From: Acidobacteriaceae bacterium
GTDB lineage: Bacteria; Acidobacteriota; Terriglobia; Terriglobales; Acidobacteriaceae
DNA length: 64,000 bases
Reading direction: 5' to 3'
NCBI GenBank assembly: GCA_027449545.1
Contig: DAIDLI010000221.1
Location: 19,054 to 83,053 of the forward strand
This document shows positions 7,284 to 16,647 of the stretch, piece after piece. The notes below the pieces were generated by a model. That model was given only the letters and a program-made list of their open reading frames with translations. It made no database searches and was not told the DNA's origin. The position numbers and the translations under genes were made by a program. Numbering within the stretch: position 1 is the stretch's first letter; each line of letters opens with the position of its first letter.

Positions 7284-9737
7284 CTAAATCCCTTCCACAT
7301 TCCAGATTTGCTCTGCATATTCGCGGATGGCGCGGTCGCTGGAAAAGTCGCCGATGCGGGCCACGTTGTGGATCGACATGCGCGTCCAGCGCTCGCGATC
7401 GACAAAAGCCGCGCTCACCGCCGCTTGCGCATCCAGATAGGCGGGAAGGTCGCCGAGGTGCAGGTATTCGTCTGCCGAGTCGAGCAAGAGGCCCAAGACC
7501 CATGCGCAGAAGCCAGGCTCGTGCCGGCACAATAGTCCGGAGCGCAGGGCATCGACCACGCGGGCAACGCGGGCATCGCGATCGCAGATTTCCTGGGGGC
7601 GATACGATTTCTGCGCCCAGAGCGCGCGGGCAGCCTCGGCCTGGAGTCCGAAGAGGAAGGCGTTCTCCTCGCCTACGGCGCGGCAGATGTCGAGGTTGGT
7701 GCCGTCGTAGGTGCCGATCATGACGGCTCCGTTGAGCGCCTGCTTCATATTGCCGGTTCCGGAGGCTTCCTTGCCCGCAGTCGAAATCTGCTCGCTCAGG
7801 TCGGCGGCGGGAATGATCTTCTCCGCGACTGAGACGCGGTAGTCGGGAATAAACACGACTTTCATCAAGCTTCTACTGCGCGGATCGGTATTGATCACCT
7901 CGCTCACATTGTGGATCAGCTTGATGATCTGCTTTGCCAGCCAGTAGCCCGGGGCAGCCTTGCCCGCGAGAATGTAGGTGCGCGGACATAGAGGAATGGT
8001 TCCGTCTTCAACGACGCCGAGGTATTCATGGACGATGTGGAGGACGTTTAAGAGCTGGCGTTTGTAGGCATGGATGCGCTTGATCTGCACGTCGAAGAGC
8101 GATTCGGGATCGAGCGTCTCATGCAGAAGGTCTTTGACATAGGCGCCCAGGCAGGCCTTGTTGTGCCGCTTGACGTCGCGGAAGGCGGTGCGGAAAGAAG
8201 CGTCCTCGGCCAGCGGATCGAGCCGGCGCAGTTCGTTGAGATCGGTGATCCAGCCCTGGCCGATGGACGCGGAGACCAACTGCGCCAGCGCGGGATTGGC
8301 GTGGAGCAGCCAGCGGCGCGGGCTGATGCCGTTGGTCTTGTTGTTGAATCGCTCCGGCCAGAGCTGATGAAAGTCGGAGAGAAGAGCGGTGCTGAGCAGG
8401 TGGCTGTGAATGGGCGAGACACCATTGATGGAGTGACTGCCCACAACCGCCAGATTGACCATACGCACCTGGTGCGCCGGTTCGGATTCGTCCACGAGGG
8501 TTAAGCGGCGCGCACGCGTGGCATCGCCGGGAAAGATCCTGGTCAGATGCTCGAGAAATCTTCGGTTGATCTCCTGAATCAGCTGGAGGTGGCGCGGCAG
8601 AACGCGATTGAGCAAGGAGACCGGCCATCTTTCCAGGGCCTCTTCGGAGAGAGTGTGGTTGGTATAGCCGAAGGTCGCCTGCGTGATCTCCCAGGCTTCA
8701 TCCCAGGAAAGATCCTTCTCATCGATCAGTACGCGCATCAGCTCGACAACCGCCAATACGGGGTGCGTGTCGTTGAGCTGAATCGCCACCTTTGAAGAAA
8801 ACTCGTGAAAGTTGCCGTGATCCTTTTCATATCTGCGCACGATGTCGCGAATCGAGCAGGAAACGAGGAAGTACTCCTGCGCCAGGCGCAGTTCTCTGCC
8901 GCCGAGCACTGCATCGGAGGGATAGAGCACCTTGGAGATCATCTCCGACTGGATCTTTTCTTCGACGGCCTTCAGGTAGTCGCCGTCGTTGAAGATGCGC
9001 ATATCGAACTCGCGCGAGGCGCGCGCTGAGTAGAGGCGCAGGAAGTTTACAGTTCGGCCGCCGTAGCCAGGGATCAGCATGTCATAGGGCAGCCCGATGA
9101 GGGCCTTCCAGTCCATCCACATGGGGTTGTATTCGCCGCGTCGATCTACAGAATGCTCGATGCGTCCATAGATGGGAACCATGCAGACTTCGTCGGAACG
9201 CGCGATCAGCCAGGGCGTTCCCAGCGCCTGCCAGTTATCGGGCAGCTCATGCTGTTCGCCGTTGTCGATCTGCTGTTTGAAGAGCCCGAACTCGTAGTTG
9301 ATTCCATAGCCGTTGCCAGGAATATTCAAGGTCGCGAGCGAATCGAGGAAGCAGGCGGCGAGCCGTCCGAGGCCGCCGTTGCCAAGCGCTGCGTCGGGCT
9401 CGACCGCCTCGATCTCCGGCAGGCTGCTGCCGAGGCTTTTGAGCGCGTGCGCGCAGGCTGGATAAAGCCCCAGGCTTCGCAGGTTGGCGCCGAGCGATTG
9501 ACCGATGAGGTATTCGATGGAGAGGTAGTAGACGCGCTTTGCCTGGTTCCGGGCGTAGCGTTCCTCGGTTTCGAGAAGACGGTCCATCATGCGGTCGCGC
9601 ACCGCCAGGGCAACGGCAGTAAAGCGGCCGTAAGGAGTAAGGGAGTTCCACGATCTGCCCAGGGAATGAGTTCCATGCCAGCGAATCGACTCCTCGAGCT
9701 CAAATGCAACTTCGGGCGCCACGACGGACGGGCTCAT
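7284..9737 (-). CDS. glgP: Glycogen/maltodextrin phosphorylase (GT35)
   Basis: The 817-residue cytoplasmic PLP enzyme releases glucose-1-phosphate from alpha-1,4-glucans; its length equals classical GlgP proteins. Motifs include the N-terminal VYYLSIEYLIGQSLGANL, LGNGGLGRLAACFLDS, NDTHPVLAVVELMR, the NKTNGISPRRWL segment and the PLP-lysine region EASGTGNMKQALNGAVMIG with the lysine near residue 665. The frame is open further upstream to 9935, overlapping the STAS gene. ATG 9737 is chosen because GAGG lies 6 nt before it and the conserved sequence starts just after. It sits 13 nt downstream of the STAS gene, suggesting co-transcription with the regulatory pair above it. Confidence 0.95.
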   Translation of the reverse strand: MSPSVVAPEVAFELEESIRWHGTHSLGRSWNSLTPYGRFTAVALAVRDRMMDRLLETEERYARNQAKRVYYLSIEYLIGQSLGANLRSLGLYPACAHALKSLGSSLPEIEAVEPDAALGNGGLGRLAACFLDSLATLNIPGNGYGINYEFGLFKQQIDNGEQHELPDNWQALGTPWLIARSDEVCMVPIYGRIEHSVDRRGEYNPMWMDWKALIGLPYDMLIPGYGGRTVNFLRLYSARASREFDMRIFNDGDYLKAVEEKIQSEMISKVLYPSDAVLGGRELRLAQEYFLVSCSIRDIVRRYEKDHGNFHEFSSKVAIQLNDTHPVLAVVELMRVLIDEKDLSWDEAWEITQATFGYTNHTLSEEALERWPVSLLNRVLPRHLQLIQEINRRFLEHLTRIFPGDATRARRLTLVDESEPAHQVRMVNLAVVGSHSINGVSPIHSHLLSTALLSDFHQLWPERFNNKTNGISPRRWLLHANPALAQLVSASIGQGWITDLNELRRLDPLAEDASFRTAFRDVKRHNKACLGAYVKDLLHETLDPESLFDVQIKRIHAYKRQLLNVLHIVHEYLGVVEDGTIPLCPRTYILAGKAAPGYWLAKQIIKLIHNVSEVINTDPRSRSLMKVVFIPDYRVSVAEKIIPAADLSEQISTAGKEASGTGNMKQALNGAVMIGTYDGTNLDICRAVGEENAFLFGLQAEAARALWAQKSYRPQEICDRDARVARVVDALRSGLLCRHEPGFCAWVLGLLLDSADEYLHLGDLPAYLDAQAAVSAAFVDRERWTRMSIHNVARIGDFSSDRAIREYAEQIWNVEGI

Positions 9738-9750
9738 AACCGCCTCGCTT

Positions 9751-10089
9751 TCAGCTGTTGAATGCGTGCATTGCATCATCCCTGGTTTCGAAGATGTCGA
9801 AGACCCGGTGCATGCGGACCAGTTCGAACGCGGTACGCACCTGGCGCGACATGCTGCACAGCTTGAGATCGCCGCTGCGCGCGGCGGCCTGACGCAGGCA
9901 GGAGAGGATGGCTCCCAATCCTGAGCTATCGACAAACTGCATCTGCCTGAGGTCGAGCACTACCTTCGCGGAGCGCTCGAGAATTGGCGTCATGGCGGCC
10001 TTGAGATCGCCAGCGTTACTCGCATCCAATTCCTTCACCGGAACTTCGGCAAAGGTCACGCCGTGTGAGATTTCGACGGGAATATCCAT
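9751..10089 (-). CDS. STAS-domain anti-sigma factor antagonist (RsbV/SpoIIAA-like)
   Basis: This 112-residue single-domain protein has the STAS fold of anti-sigma antagonists. The segment LRQMQFVDSSGLGAILS carries the serine (S55 or S56) phosphorylated in RsbV/SpoIIAA proteins. In partner switching the unphosphorylated form sequesters an RsbW-type kinase. Its start overlaps the 3' end of the upstream RsbU-type gene by 34 nt, so the two are probably translationally coupled and work together. No separate sigma-B-type factor is visible, so the final target is unknown. Confidence 0.88.
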   Translation of the reverse strand: MDIPVEISHGVTFAEVPVKELDASNAGDLKAAMTPILERSAKVVLDLRQMQFVDSSGLGAILSCLRQAAARSGDLKLCSMSRQVRTAFELVRMHRVFDIFETRDDAMHAFNS

Positions 10090-12734
10090 GACGTCTCGCT
10101 TTCGTGGGTTGCTTGCCGGTCTGCCAGCTTGGTGAGGGAGATGCAGCTTCTCCCGTGCTCGTCGTGCGCGTACTCAATGTCGTCTACGCATTGGGAAACC
10201 ATGTAAAGTCCGAGCCCGGACTCGCGGGGAATGTCCGCGGGAAGCTGGGCGGGCGTATTCGGGAGAAAAGGGCTGCCGGTGTGATGAAGACGAATGGTAA
10301 CGTGCCCTGGAAACGCCTCAGCCTGGATGTGAACGCCATGATCTGCACGGCCGCGATAGGCGTGCTTGATGATGTTGCTCAAGGTTTCATTCACAGCCAG
10401 AGCAAGGGCGGCGATGCTGACTTCGCCGAGGGGGGCGCCCGGCAGATGCTGGCAAAAGGAGCGGGTGAAGGCACGCGCCTCGCGCAGTTGCGACAGATCG
10501 GCGGCGATGTGTATCTCCGCGCGGGCGATGGGATTGCCGATTTTCTCCACATGCACCGCGACCATGGTGACATCGTCCGCAAGGTGGCTGGAGCGGCAAT
10601 AGGTAATGACCGCCCCGCGAATCGCCTCCACCAGATCTTCCGGCTCAAGCCGATGCTGGTTCTCGATGCACTGCTCCAGGCGCTCTATCCCGAAGACTTC
10701 GCCCTGCTCATTGCGGGCCTCGGTGATGCCGTCGGAAAAGAGGATCAGCGAGTCACCCGCCTCCAGCGGAAAGGTACATTGCCGATAGGCTTCGTCGACG
10801 CGGACACCGAGAGGAAGATTGTCGCCGCGGCGCAGCTCGGCCCTTCCCGATCTGTGGTGCAGTTGAATGATGCCGGTGTGCCCGCAGTCGACCATTTCGA
10901 CCACGGCGTTGGCTGGGTCGATTCGCGCGTAACACAAGGTGACGAAGCTCTCCAGCGCGATGAGCTGGCGAACGATAGCGGAGTGCGTCCGCGCGATGAT
11001 GGCCACCGGAGATGGGAACTCGCCCGCGGACGACGGGACGGAGAGTTGGCCGATCGCCTTGAGCAGGTGAGCCTTGGCGGCTGCTCCCACCAGCGCGGCG
11101 GCAATTCCCTTGCCCATCACATCGCCGACGGCGACATCAAAGCTGGAGGCGTGCGGTTCGGTGAACAGGACGAAGTCGCCATCGACGCGCTGGGTGGGCA
11201 GCGCCAGAGCGGCGATGGATACGCCTGGCACCTGCGCGGGCGGGCGATCGAGCAGCAGCGTCTGCTGGATGCGGGAACCGATCTGGAATTCGTGCTCGCG
11301 GGCCTGCTGCAGCTCACTGGTGCGGGCCAGCACGCGCCGTTCGAGTTCGGCGTTCAGGGTGCGCAGGTCCTCCTCCGCCTTGGCCTGTGCGGCGCGGGCG
11401 CGCAGCACGGACAGGCCAAAGGCCAGATCGTCGGCCAGTTCGGTCAGCAGCCGCACTTCCTCGGCGTCAAACGCGTCGGGCTCACCAGCATAGATGCTGA
11501 GGGAACCGAAGGTCTCGCTGGCGATCACGAGCGGAATGGCAAGAATCGATGCATATCCATGGGCCTGAGCGGCAGCGCGCCAGGGCGCCATTTCCATGGA
11601 TGAGGCGACATCGCGGACGGTGACGACCCGGCCGGTGCGGATGGATGTGCCTGTGGGACCGCGGCCTCGCTCCTCGTCAGCCCAGGTGATGCCGAGGGAG
11701 GCGGTGTAGCCGGAGTTATGGCCTGTCTGGGCAATGACCTTGACGGTCTTGGCTTCATCCTGCATGGCCTGGCCGACCCAGCAGAAGGGATAGCCCGCAT
11801 CGCGGACGATGATATCGCAGATATGGGCCAGGAGAGCACTCTCGTCCACCGCACGAATCAAGGTCTGATTGCAGCGGGTGAGGGCGCGGTTGGCCCGATT
11901 GACCTTTTGCAACAGGCGCTCGGCCTCGCGGCGCTCGCGGATATCCCGAGCGAAGATCTGCCAGCGGTGGTCCGGGAAGATTTTGGCGCTAATCTCGACG
12001 GGAAGAATCCGTCCATCCTGGCGGCGCAGATTCCATTCCGCGATGTGGGTGCCACCCGCCAGCAGGAGCTCTTTCAGCTGCCAGAAGGCGGGAATGTTCG
12101 CAGAGTCGAGAAAGGCTTCAAAGGACTGGCCGATGATCTGGTCGCGCTCCTCACAGGAGTGCCCTAACATGCGGCAGGCCGCGGCGTTCACCTCACGAAG
12201 GTGGCCATTGAGGTCGGCGACAAAGATACCGTCGGAAGCTTGTTCGACGAACCCGGCGATCTTGCCGTGAGCGGCTTGGAGGCGGGTGGCGCCGAGGCGG
12301 GTCTGTTCCAGTGCATTCTCGATCTGCCGAGTTGAGCGCTTCAGCCGCCCCTGAACCACGCTGAAGACGATGCCGACGAGCAGGAAGACAGCGGCAGAGA
12401 GCGATGAGCGGAGATCCTGCGTGTCAAAAATCTGGTCCCGCGGGACAGCCAGCCACAAGGCAAGCAGGGTGGAGAGCAGCGTGGCAGCCAGACCGCCGGC
12501 GGTTCCGGAGATCCAGGCGCAGAGCAGCACGCCCGGATAGAAGAGGAAGAAGGCGAACGGGTGCAGCCAAGGCGCGAGGAGAGACTGCACCAGGGCCGTG
12601 AGCACGGGAACCAGGAGGGGAGCGAGAATCGCCACCGGCCTCCAGCGCATCTGCCCAGAGGGTCTAGCGCTGGTCTGCTGGGGAGCCGGATCTCCGGCGC
12701 TCCCACCTTGCCACGGTCTTGCGTCTCCCACCAT
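10056..12734 (-). CDS. Membrane PAS-GAF-PP2C phosphatase fused to RsbW-like ATPase domain
   Basis: The 892-residue protein reads in order: about four membrane helices of DUF4118 type (residues 35-130), a short coiled linker, a PAS domain (155-270), a GAF domain (290-445), a coiled coil (445-485), a SpoIIE/RsbU PP2C-type serine phosphatase (about 485-705, with GDVMGKGIAAAL and LILFSDGITEAR) and a C-terminal GHKL ATPase (about 735-870, with N-box NETLSNIIKHAY and G2 box ESGLGLYM). It therefore combines the activator phosphatase and the anti-sigma kinase of a partner switch in one chain, with the antagonist encoded next door. An internal start at Met29 (12650) is possible. Confidence 0.88.
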   Translation of the reverse strand: MVGDARPWQGGSAGDPAPQQTSARPSGQMRWRPVAILAPLLVPVLTALVQSLLAPWLHPFAFFLFYPGVLLCAWISGTAGGLAATLLSTLLALWLAVPRDQIFDTQDLRSSLSAAVFLLVGIVFSVVQGRLKRSTRQIENALEQTRLGATRLQAAHGKIAGFVEQASDGIFVADLNGHLREVNAAACRMLGHSCEERDQIIGQSFEAFLDSANIPAFWQLKELLLAGGTHIAEWNLRRQDGRILPVEISAKIFPDHRWQIFARDIRERREAERLLQKVNRANRALTRCNQTLIRAVDESALLAHICDIIVRDAGYPFCWVGQAMQDEAKTVKVIAQTGHNSGYTASLGITWADEERGRGPTGTSIRTGRVVTVRDVASSMEMAPWRAAAQAHGYASILAIPLVIASETFGSLSIYAGEPDAFDAEEVRLLTELADDLAFGLSVLRARAAQAKAEEDLRTLNAELERRVLARTSELQQAREHEFQIGSRIQQTLLLDRPPAQVPGVSIAALALPTQRVDGDFVLFTEPHASSFDVAVGDVMGKGIAAALVGAAAKAHLLKAIGQLSVPSSAGEFPSPVAIIARTHSAIVRQLIALESFVTLCYARIDPANAVVEMVDCGHTGIIQLHHRSGRAELRRGDNLPLGVRVDEAYRQCTFPLEAGDSLILFSDGITEARNEQGEVFGIERLEQCIENQHRLEPEDLVEAIRGAVITYCRSSHLADDVTMVAVHVEKIGNPIARAEIHIAADLSQLREARAFTRSFCQHLPGAPLGEVSIAALALAVNETLSNIIKHAYRGRADHGVHIQAEAFPGHVTIRLHHTGSPFLPNTPAQLPADIPRESGLGLYMVSQCVDDIEYAHDEHGRSCISLTKLADRQATHESETSWIFPSKSHTA

Positions 12735-12863
12735 CGAGCCACGCTCACTTGCTGCCTGGCAACCGGAAAACTTCCTGGCACGGACAGATTCTACTGCCGT
12801 TTTGGAACTATGGTTGTGACTTGAATCGCACGCCTGGGTGAGCTGGAGGGACCCAGACGCGCA

Positions 12864-12892
12864 AAAAGCCCCGCTTGAGAGGCGGGGCTTTT
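12864..12892. terminator. Intrinsic bidirectional terminator
   Basis: AAAAGCCCCGC (12864-12874) and GCGGGGCTTTT (12882-12892) form an 11-bp stem with a 7-nt loop, flanked by A-run and T-run on both strands. It lies 25 nt beyond the stop of the small hypothetical gene on the minus strand and separates it from the RsbU-type operon. Confidence 0.85.
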
Positions 12893-12916
12893 CAGGGGTT
12901 CGGGGACGGCTTGTTG

Positions 12917-13411
12917 CTAACGGCTGCCCAGATACTGAGGCGCCAACCCGCCGGCGTTCACCGGCAGCAGGCCGGTCATTCGAGCCGTCATCTCGCGGTA
13001 GAGGGAAGCGGCGCGGTAGACGTTGGAGGAGATGCCTTCGTTGAGCTGGTGGAGGGCGTACTTGGCCAGTGCGCCGGCGACCAGCACACGGATCTGCAAG
13101 GCGTCACTGCGGAGATTGGCGAGCAGTTCGATGTCCATGGCTCCGGTGTTCCGGGCCGCGTAGTCGGCCATCTCCAGCATGACCTTTGCATTCTGATACA
13201 TGGCCCAGAGCCCGTGGGCTCCGCCGAGCTGCTGCCAGCGCTCCTCGGGCGAGGCGGACTGATTGAGGTCGGGGATGGTCCAGTCGGGCTGGAAGCGGGA
13301 GACGATGGATTCCCAGGATTGCTGATTACGGCGGCGGGCTTTGGCAGAGGAGCGGAGCAGAACGGCTAGCGCAGCGCCAACGGCAAGCACAAGGCAAGCA
13401 AGGTACAACAT
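12917..13411 (-). CDS. Hypothetical protein with one N-terminal membrane helix
   Basis: The 164-residue product begins MLYLACLVLAVGAALAVLL, a single hydrophobic helix, followed by a basic stretch (AKARRR) and a mostly helical soluble part (residues 30-150) without a recognised domain. The topology suggests a membrane-anchored cytoplasmic protein. ATG 13411 is preferred over a TTG at 13432 because GAGAGG lies 9 nt upstream of the ATG. It has its own strong terminator and no partner in an operon. I do not recognise the family; codon use and the ribosome-binding site support it being a real gene. Confidence 0.7.
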   Translation of the reverse strand: MLYLACLVLAVGAALAVLLRSSAKARRRNQQSWESIVSRFQPDWTIPDLNQSASPEERWQQLGGAHGLWAMYQNAKVMLEMADYAARNTGAMDIELLANLRSDALQIRVLVAGALAKYALHQLNEGISSNVYRAASLYREMTARMTGLLPVNAGGLAPQYLGSR

Positions 13412-13967
13412 GGTTGAAATCCTCTCGGACAACTAAGAAATTGGCCGCGGATTCCGGGGAGAGGAAAGGGGTGAGGCCTGATCAAAATCCTTTAGTCAAT
13501 ACTGCCGAACAGTGTGCCGGGCGCGGGTCGGGAGGATCAATACAACTTTAGGGGAAGGCGCCAGGCCGAGGCAGCCCGCTGCCACCTGTGAGGATAGCTG
13601 GTCTGTTTCCTCACCGCAAACGTGTGACAGCCAAGCACTGCGGGAGATTGCCGCTCTGCGCAGATCCGGTTGCAGCGCGCCTCTTCTGCCGGGAATGCTT
13701 CGTGGGAGCTGCAAGCTGAATGATGCCTCCATGAAGGCGGCGTCATGTTAGCACGGAGCTGTTTCATCTCGTGACGCGCGCACCGGCCATGCGCGGACTT
13801 TTCATCGCAGGTTCAAAAGAATGCAACACGCGGTGCCGAAAATCCCTGATTAGCAAGACCGCTTCCCCTATCGGCCAGATTCGCTGCGTTCGCGCCGCAG
13901 TGAAGCGATTCGGCTGTTTCCCACCCGCGCCAGTGACCCCGAAAACCCGTTGACTGTGAGGATCCTC
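13412..13967. other. 556-bp region without a convincing gene, leader of the TonB receptor
   Basis: Only short overlapping frames of 60-125 codons on both strands occur here, with no homology-like motif or ribosome-binding site. The stretch 13545-13720 is rich in short inverted repeats (for example GGCAGCCCGCTGCC near 13570) and could form a structured leader RNA. It must hold the promoters for the hypothetical gene on the minus strand and for the receptor gene on the plus strand, but I cannot place them reliably. Confidence 0.5.
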
Positions 13968-16598
13968 ATGAAGGTGCTGCGCAGCCTTATGGCTGGTTTC
14001 ACGTTCTTTTGCGTAATCACGCTCCTGCAACCTGCGCTTCTTCTTGGCCAGACCAGTGCGTCTTTGCACGTTACTACCGCGAACTCTGCCGGCACACCCA
14101 TTCCCGGTGCAACCGCGGCGCTTGCCAACGAGCAATCCGGCGCAGTGCTCAAATCAGTGACGGCCGCCGATGGAGCCTTCGATCTGTCCGGTATTACCCC
14201 CGGAGTCTACGATCTGACGATCACCTTGCAGGGCTTCGATGACTACCGGCAGGCCGGCATCACTCTGGCGTCCGGTCAGTCGCTCCGTTTCACCGTGACC
14301 CTGCGTCCGAAGAGCGTGGTTCAATCGGTCACCGTGACAGCGGAGGGATCGCCGGAGACGTCGGTGACGGAGGCGTCCATTTCGCGCGCTGAAATCAAGG
14401 GCGTGGCTGGTCCCTTCGGCAGTGCGGCCCAGGCGCTGACCGCTGCTCCCGGCGTTTTCGTCTACGGCTACGGCGGCGTCGCGGCCACGGCCCGCAGCGA
14501 GGTGGTGCTGCGCGGCGTGAAGGGCGGCTGGAGCAGCGTGAACGGCGACATTCTGCGCAACGGCATCGCCTTCCTGTTCGACGGCATTCCGATGAACAAC
14601 ATGATCGCCAACAATGGGCAGTGGCAAACCACGCAAATCCCGATCACCGACATGATCGCTAACATCAATGTGAACTACGGCCCTGGCGCGCCCTCCAACC
14701 GCTGGTTCGACAGCCTCGGCGGCACCGTGAACTATATACCCTACCAGCCCAAGATGACGCCCGGCGGGGCCATCTCCGCCGGCACCGATTACGGCAGTTA
14801 CAACACGTCGATCACGCATTTCATGGCGAGCACCGGGATGCGCAACGGCTGGTCGGCGCTGCTCGCGTTTGGCTACGCGACGAATGACACCTTCCGCGTA
14901 GGCACAATCGGCGCACCCACCTTTGCCGCGCCGTCCTCGGGCTACGCCGCGCATTTCAAGCTGCTCCGGCAATTCTCCAACGGCACGTTCAGCATTGCCT
15001 ACTATCACAGCCGCAACACGGAGTTCCGGCCTAATTTTCTTCCGCTGGTTCCCATCACACCTGCTTCCAACAACAACTATGGAGATGCGGTAACCACGAC
15101 CGGCATCTACGGTACAGATGCGGGCACCCCCGTACCGGCCAATGCGCAGTACTACAGCGAGACCAGCAGCGGTTTCTACTCCTCCCTCGCCGAGAGCGTC
15201 TGGAAGAAGCAAATCAAGACACAGAGCGACATTCTCTACGGAAAGCTTCTGCTGGCTCTTTCGCCACGGCTGACTTTCAACTCCGCGTCCTGGTACCGGC
15301 ACGGTTACCGGTTGCACAACCGGGTGGTGAACTTCTACGGAGCGAATAACGGATACAGCCACGAATGGTACGACCCCGCCTCCAATACCATCGGCAACAG
15401 CAGCTCCATTGCATTGACCGCGCCGCACAACACCATCACCTTTGGTGGCTACTGGATGCACGGCGACTATCACAATCCTGTAGCGCTGTTTAATCCAGCA
15501 ATCGGCACCAGTAAATCCGTCCCCACCTTCTTCAATTCCGACCGCCTTTACAACGACTACGGTTTCCTTTACCTGCAAGACCGCGTGGATATGTTTCACC
15601 AGCGCCTCATTCTTACGCCCGGCGCAGCGGAACAGCTCTTCCGCACCGACTACTACAACACCGGCCTCACCGACTTCCCCAACGGGAACCCCTCCAATGA
15701 TGTCGAGCTCGCTCCCTCGACGCACAAGAACTTTCTGGAGTTTGCGCCATCGCTGGGAGTGCAGGGCATGGTCACAGACTGGCTGACCCTGCACGGCAAC
15801 TTCGCCATCACCTACGAGAACCCGACGGATTCGGCATTCGGCGCGAATCGGCCCGCCAACGGCGTCAATATTGGTCAGCTAAAAGCCGTGAAGAGCACGA
15901 ATGTGGAGGGGGGCTTCCTGGTGACGAAATGCCCAGCCGCTTTCCTGCGTGAATGTTCGCTGGATGCGACGTATTTCCATGACAAACTGAGCAATGTGAA
16001 CGTGGTCACCCAGACGGCCCAGCTCAGCCTGCCCGCCGCTGTAGCGCTGGCCTCGAGCATGAATAATGGGGTCTCCATCAACTTCGACAACGCGCCGGCG
16101 CGGTGGCTCCAGATCCACGGCAACGCTATCATCCAGCACAACTACTTTCTCTCCTACATTCCGAGCGGGTCCAACCAGGACTTCGGCAGGTATCCCATCT
16201 CCAACAACCCCAAGTACTCCACCAACCTAGGGGTTACCACCGCCTATCATTCCGGCGACCACCGCTTCAATCTCAACCCCGGCCTGTGGTGGCAGTATGT
16301 GGGGGTTCGCTACCTATTCAGCAACGTGAATAACGCGCCCACCACCCAGACCGCGCCGGGCTATGGCGTCGTAAACTTCAACACCGATGGAACGATCAAC
16401 CGCCTGTTGCCGGGGCGGCTCCAGGACGTGCCGGTTGAACTTTCTCTGGGGATCGAGAATCTGTTCAACCGGGAGTACAATCCAACCGCTTACATCACCA
16501 GCGGCGGCTACTTCGGCACCAGCTTCGGAGGTTACACCCTGGTCGATCCTGGCGCTCCACGCGAATACATCGGCTCCTTGAAATTCAGCTTTAAGTAA
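13968..16598 (+). CDS. TonB-dependent receptor with carboxypeptidase-regulatory-like domain
   Basis: The 876-residue outer-membrane receptor has a signal peptide (residues 1-28, ending LLLGQ), a carboxypeptidase-regulatory-like beta-sandwich (about 31-115, with GTPIPGATAALANEQSGAV), a plug domain (about 120-250, with LRGVKGGWSSVNGDILRNGI) and a 22-strand barrel ending in an aromatic residue, SLKFSFK. It should import a ligand across the outer membrane with TonB energy; the ligand is unknown. The start at ATG 13968 has GAGG 8 nt upstream, whereas the longer frame begins with TTG. It is a single gene, ended by a hairpin shared with the convergent regulator. Confidence 0.9.
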   Translation: MKVLRSLMAGFTFFCVITLLQPALLLGQTSASLHVTTANSAGTPIPGATAALANEQSGAVLKSVTAADGAFDLSGITPGVYDLTITLQGFDDYRQAGITLASGQSLRFTVTLRPKSVVQSVTVTAEGSPETSVTEASISRAEIKGVAGPFGSAAQALTAAPGVFVYGYGGVAATARSEVVLRGVKGGWSSVNGDILRNGIAFLFDGIPMNNMIANNGQWQTTQIPITDMIANINVNYGPGAPSNRWFDSLGGTVNYIPYQPKMTPGGAISAGTDYGSYNTSITHFMASTGMRNGWSALLAFGYATNDTFRVGTIGAPTFAAPSSGYAAHFKLLRQFSNGTFSIAYYHSRNTEFRPNFLPLVPITPASNNNYGDAVTTTGIYGTDAGTPVPANAQYYSETSSGFYSSLAESVWKKQIKTQSDILYGKLLLALSPRLTFNSASWYRHGYRLHNRVVNFYGANNGYSHEWYDPASNTIGNSSSIALTAPHNTITFGGYWMHGDYHNPVALFNPAIGTSKSVPTFFNSDRLYNDYGFLYLQDRVDMFHQRLILTPGAAEQLFRTDYYNTGLTDFPNGNPSNDVELAPSTHKNFLEFAPSLGVQGMVTDWLTLHGNFAITYENPTDSAFGANRPANGVNIGQLKAVKSTNVEGGFLVTKCPAAFLRECSLDATYFHDKLSNVNVVTQTAQLSLPAAVALASSMNNGVSINFDNAPARWLQIHGNAIIQHNYFLSYIPSGSNQDFGRYPISNNPKYSTNLGVTTAYHSGDHRFNLNPGLWWQYVGVRYLFSNVNNAPTTQTAPGYGVVNFNTDGTINRLLPGRLQDVPVELSLGIENLFNREYNPTAYITSGGYFGTSFGGYTLVDPGAPREYIGSLKFSFK

Positions 16599-16608
16599 AC
16601 AACCGAAC

Positions 16609-16647
16609 AGGAATATCTCCGCCGTGCCATGCGGCGGAGATATTCCT
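16609..16647. terminator. 15-bp perfect hairpin shared by convergent genes
   Basis: AGGAATATCTCCGCC (16609-16623) pairs perfectly with GGCGGAGATATTCCT (16633-16647) around a 9-nt loop. It follows the TonB receptor stop by 10 nt, and its right arm contains two bases of the stop codon of the convergent regulator gene (16646-16648). It therefore probably terminates transcription in both directions. Confidence 0.75.

Noticed and set aside
10104..11603. 499-codon plus-strand frame opposite the RsbU-type gene
   Set aside because: It is the antisense shadow of PP2C and GHKL coding sequence; the minus-strand reading has clear domain motifs and the plus-strand one has none.
12680..12720. Short inverted repeats of GGAGCCGG/CCGGCGCTCC type
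   Set aside because: They lie in the first codons of the RsbU-type gene and are too imperfect to call a repeat element.
13545..13720. Cobalamin riboswitch
   Set aside because: Only a few blocks resemble the consensus; the GGTG-AA-CC element and the terminal B12 box are not recognisable, so it is not annotated as a riboswitch.
13496..13767. Small ORFs of 76-79 codons on both strands
   Set aside because: They overlap each other, lack ribosome-binding sites and look like chance frames in a non-coding leader.
14154..15794. 546-codon open frame on the minus strand inside the TonB receptor gene
   Set aside because: It is antisense to a well-supported receptor, has low-complexity Gly/Val/Arg composition, no ribosome-binding site and no motif. 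Long antisense frames are expected at high GC.
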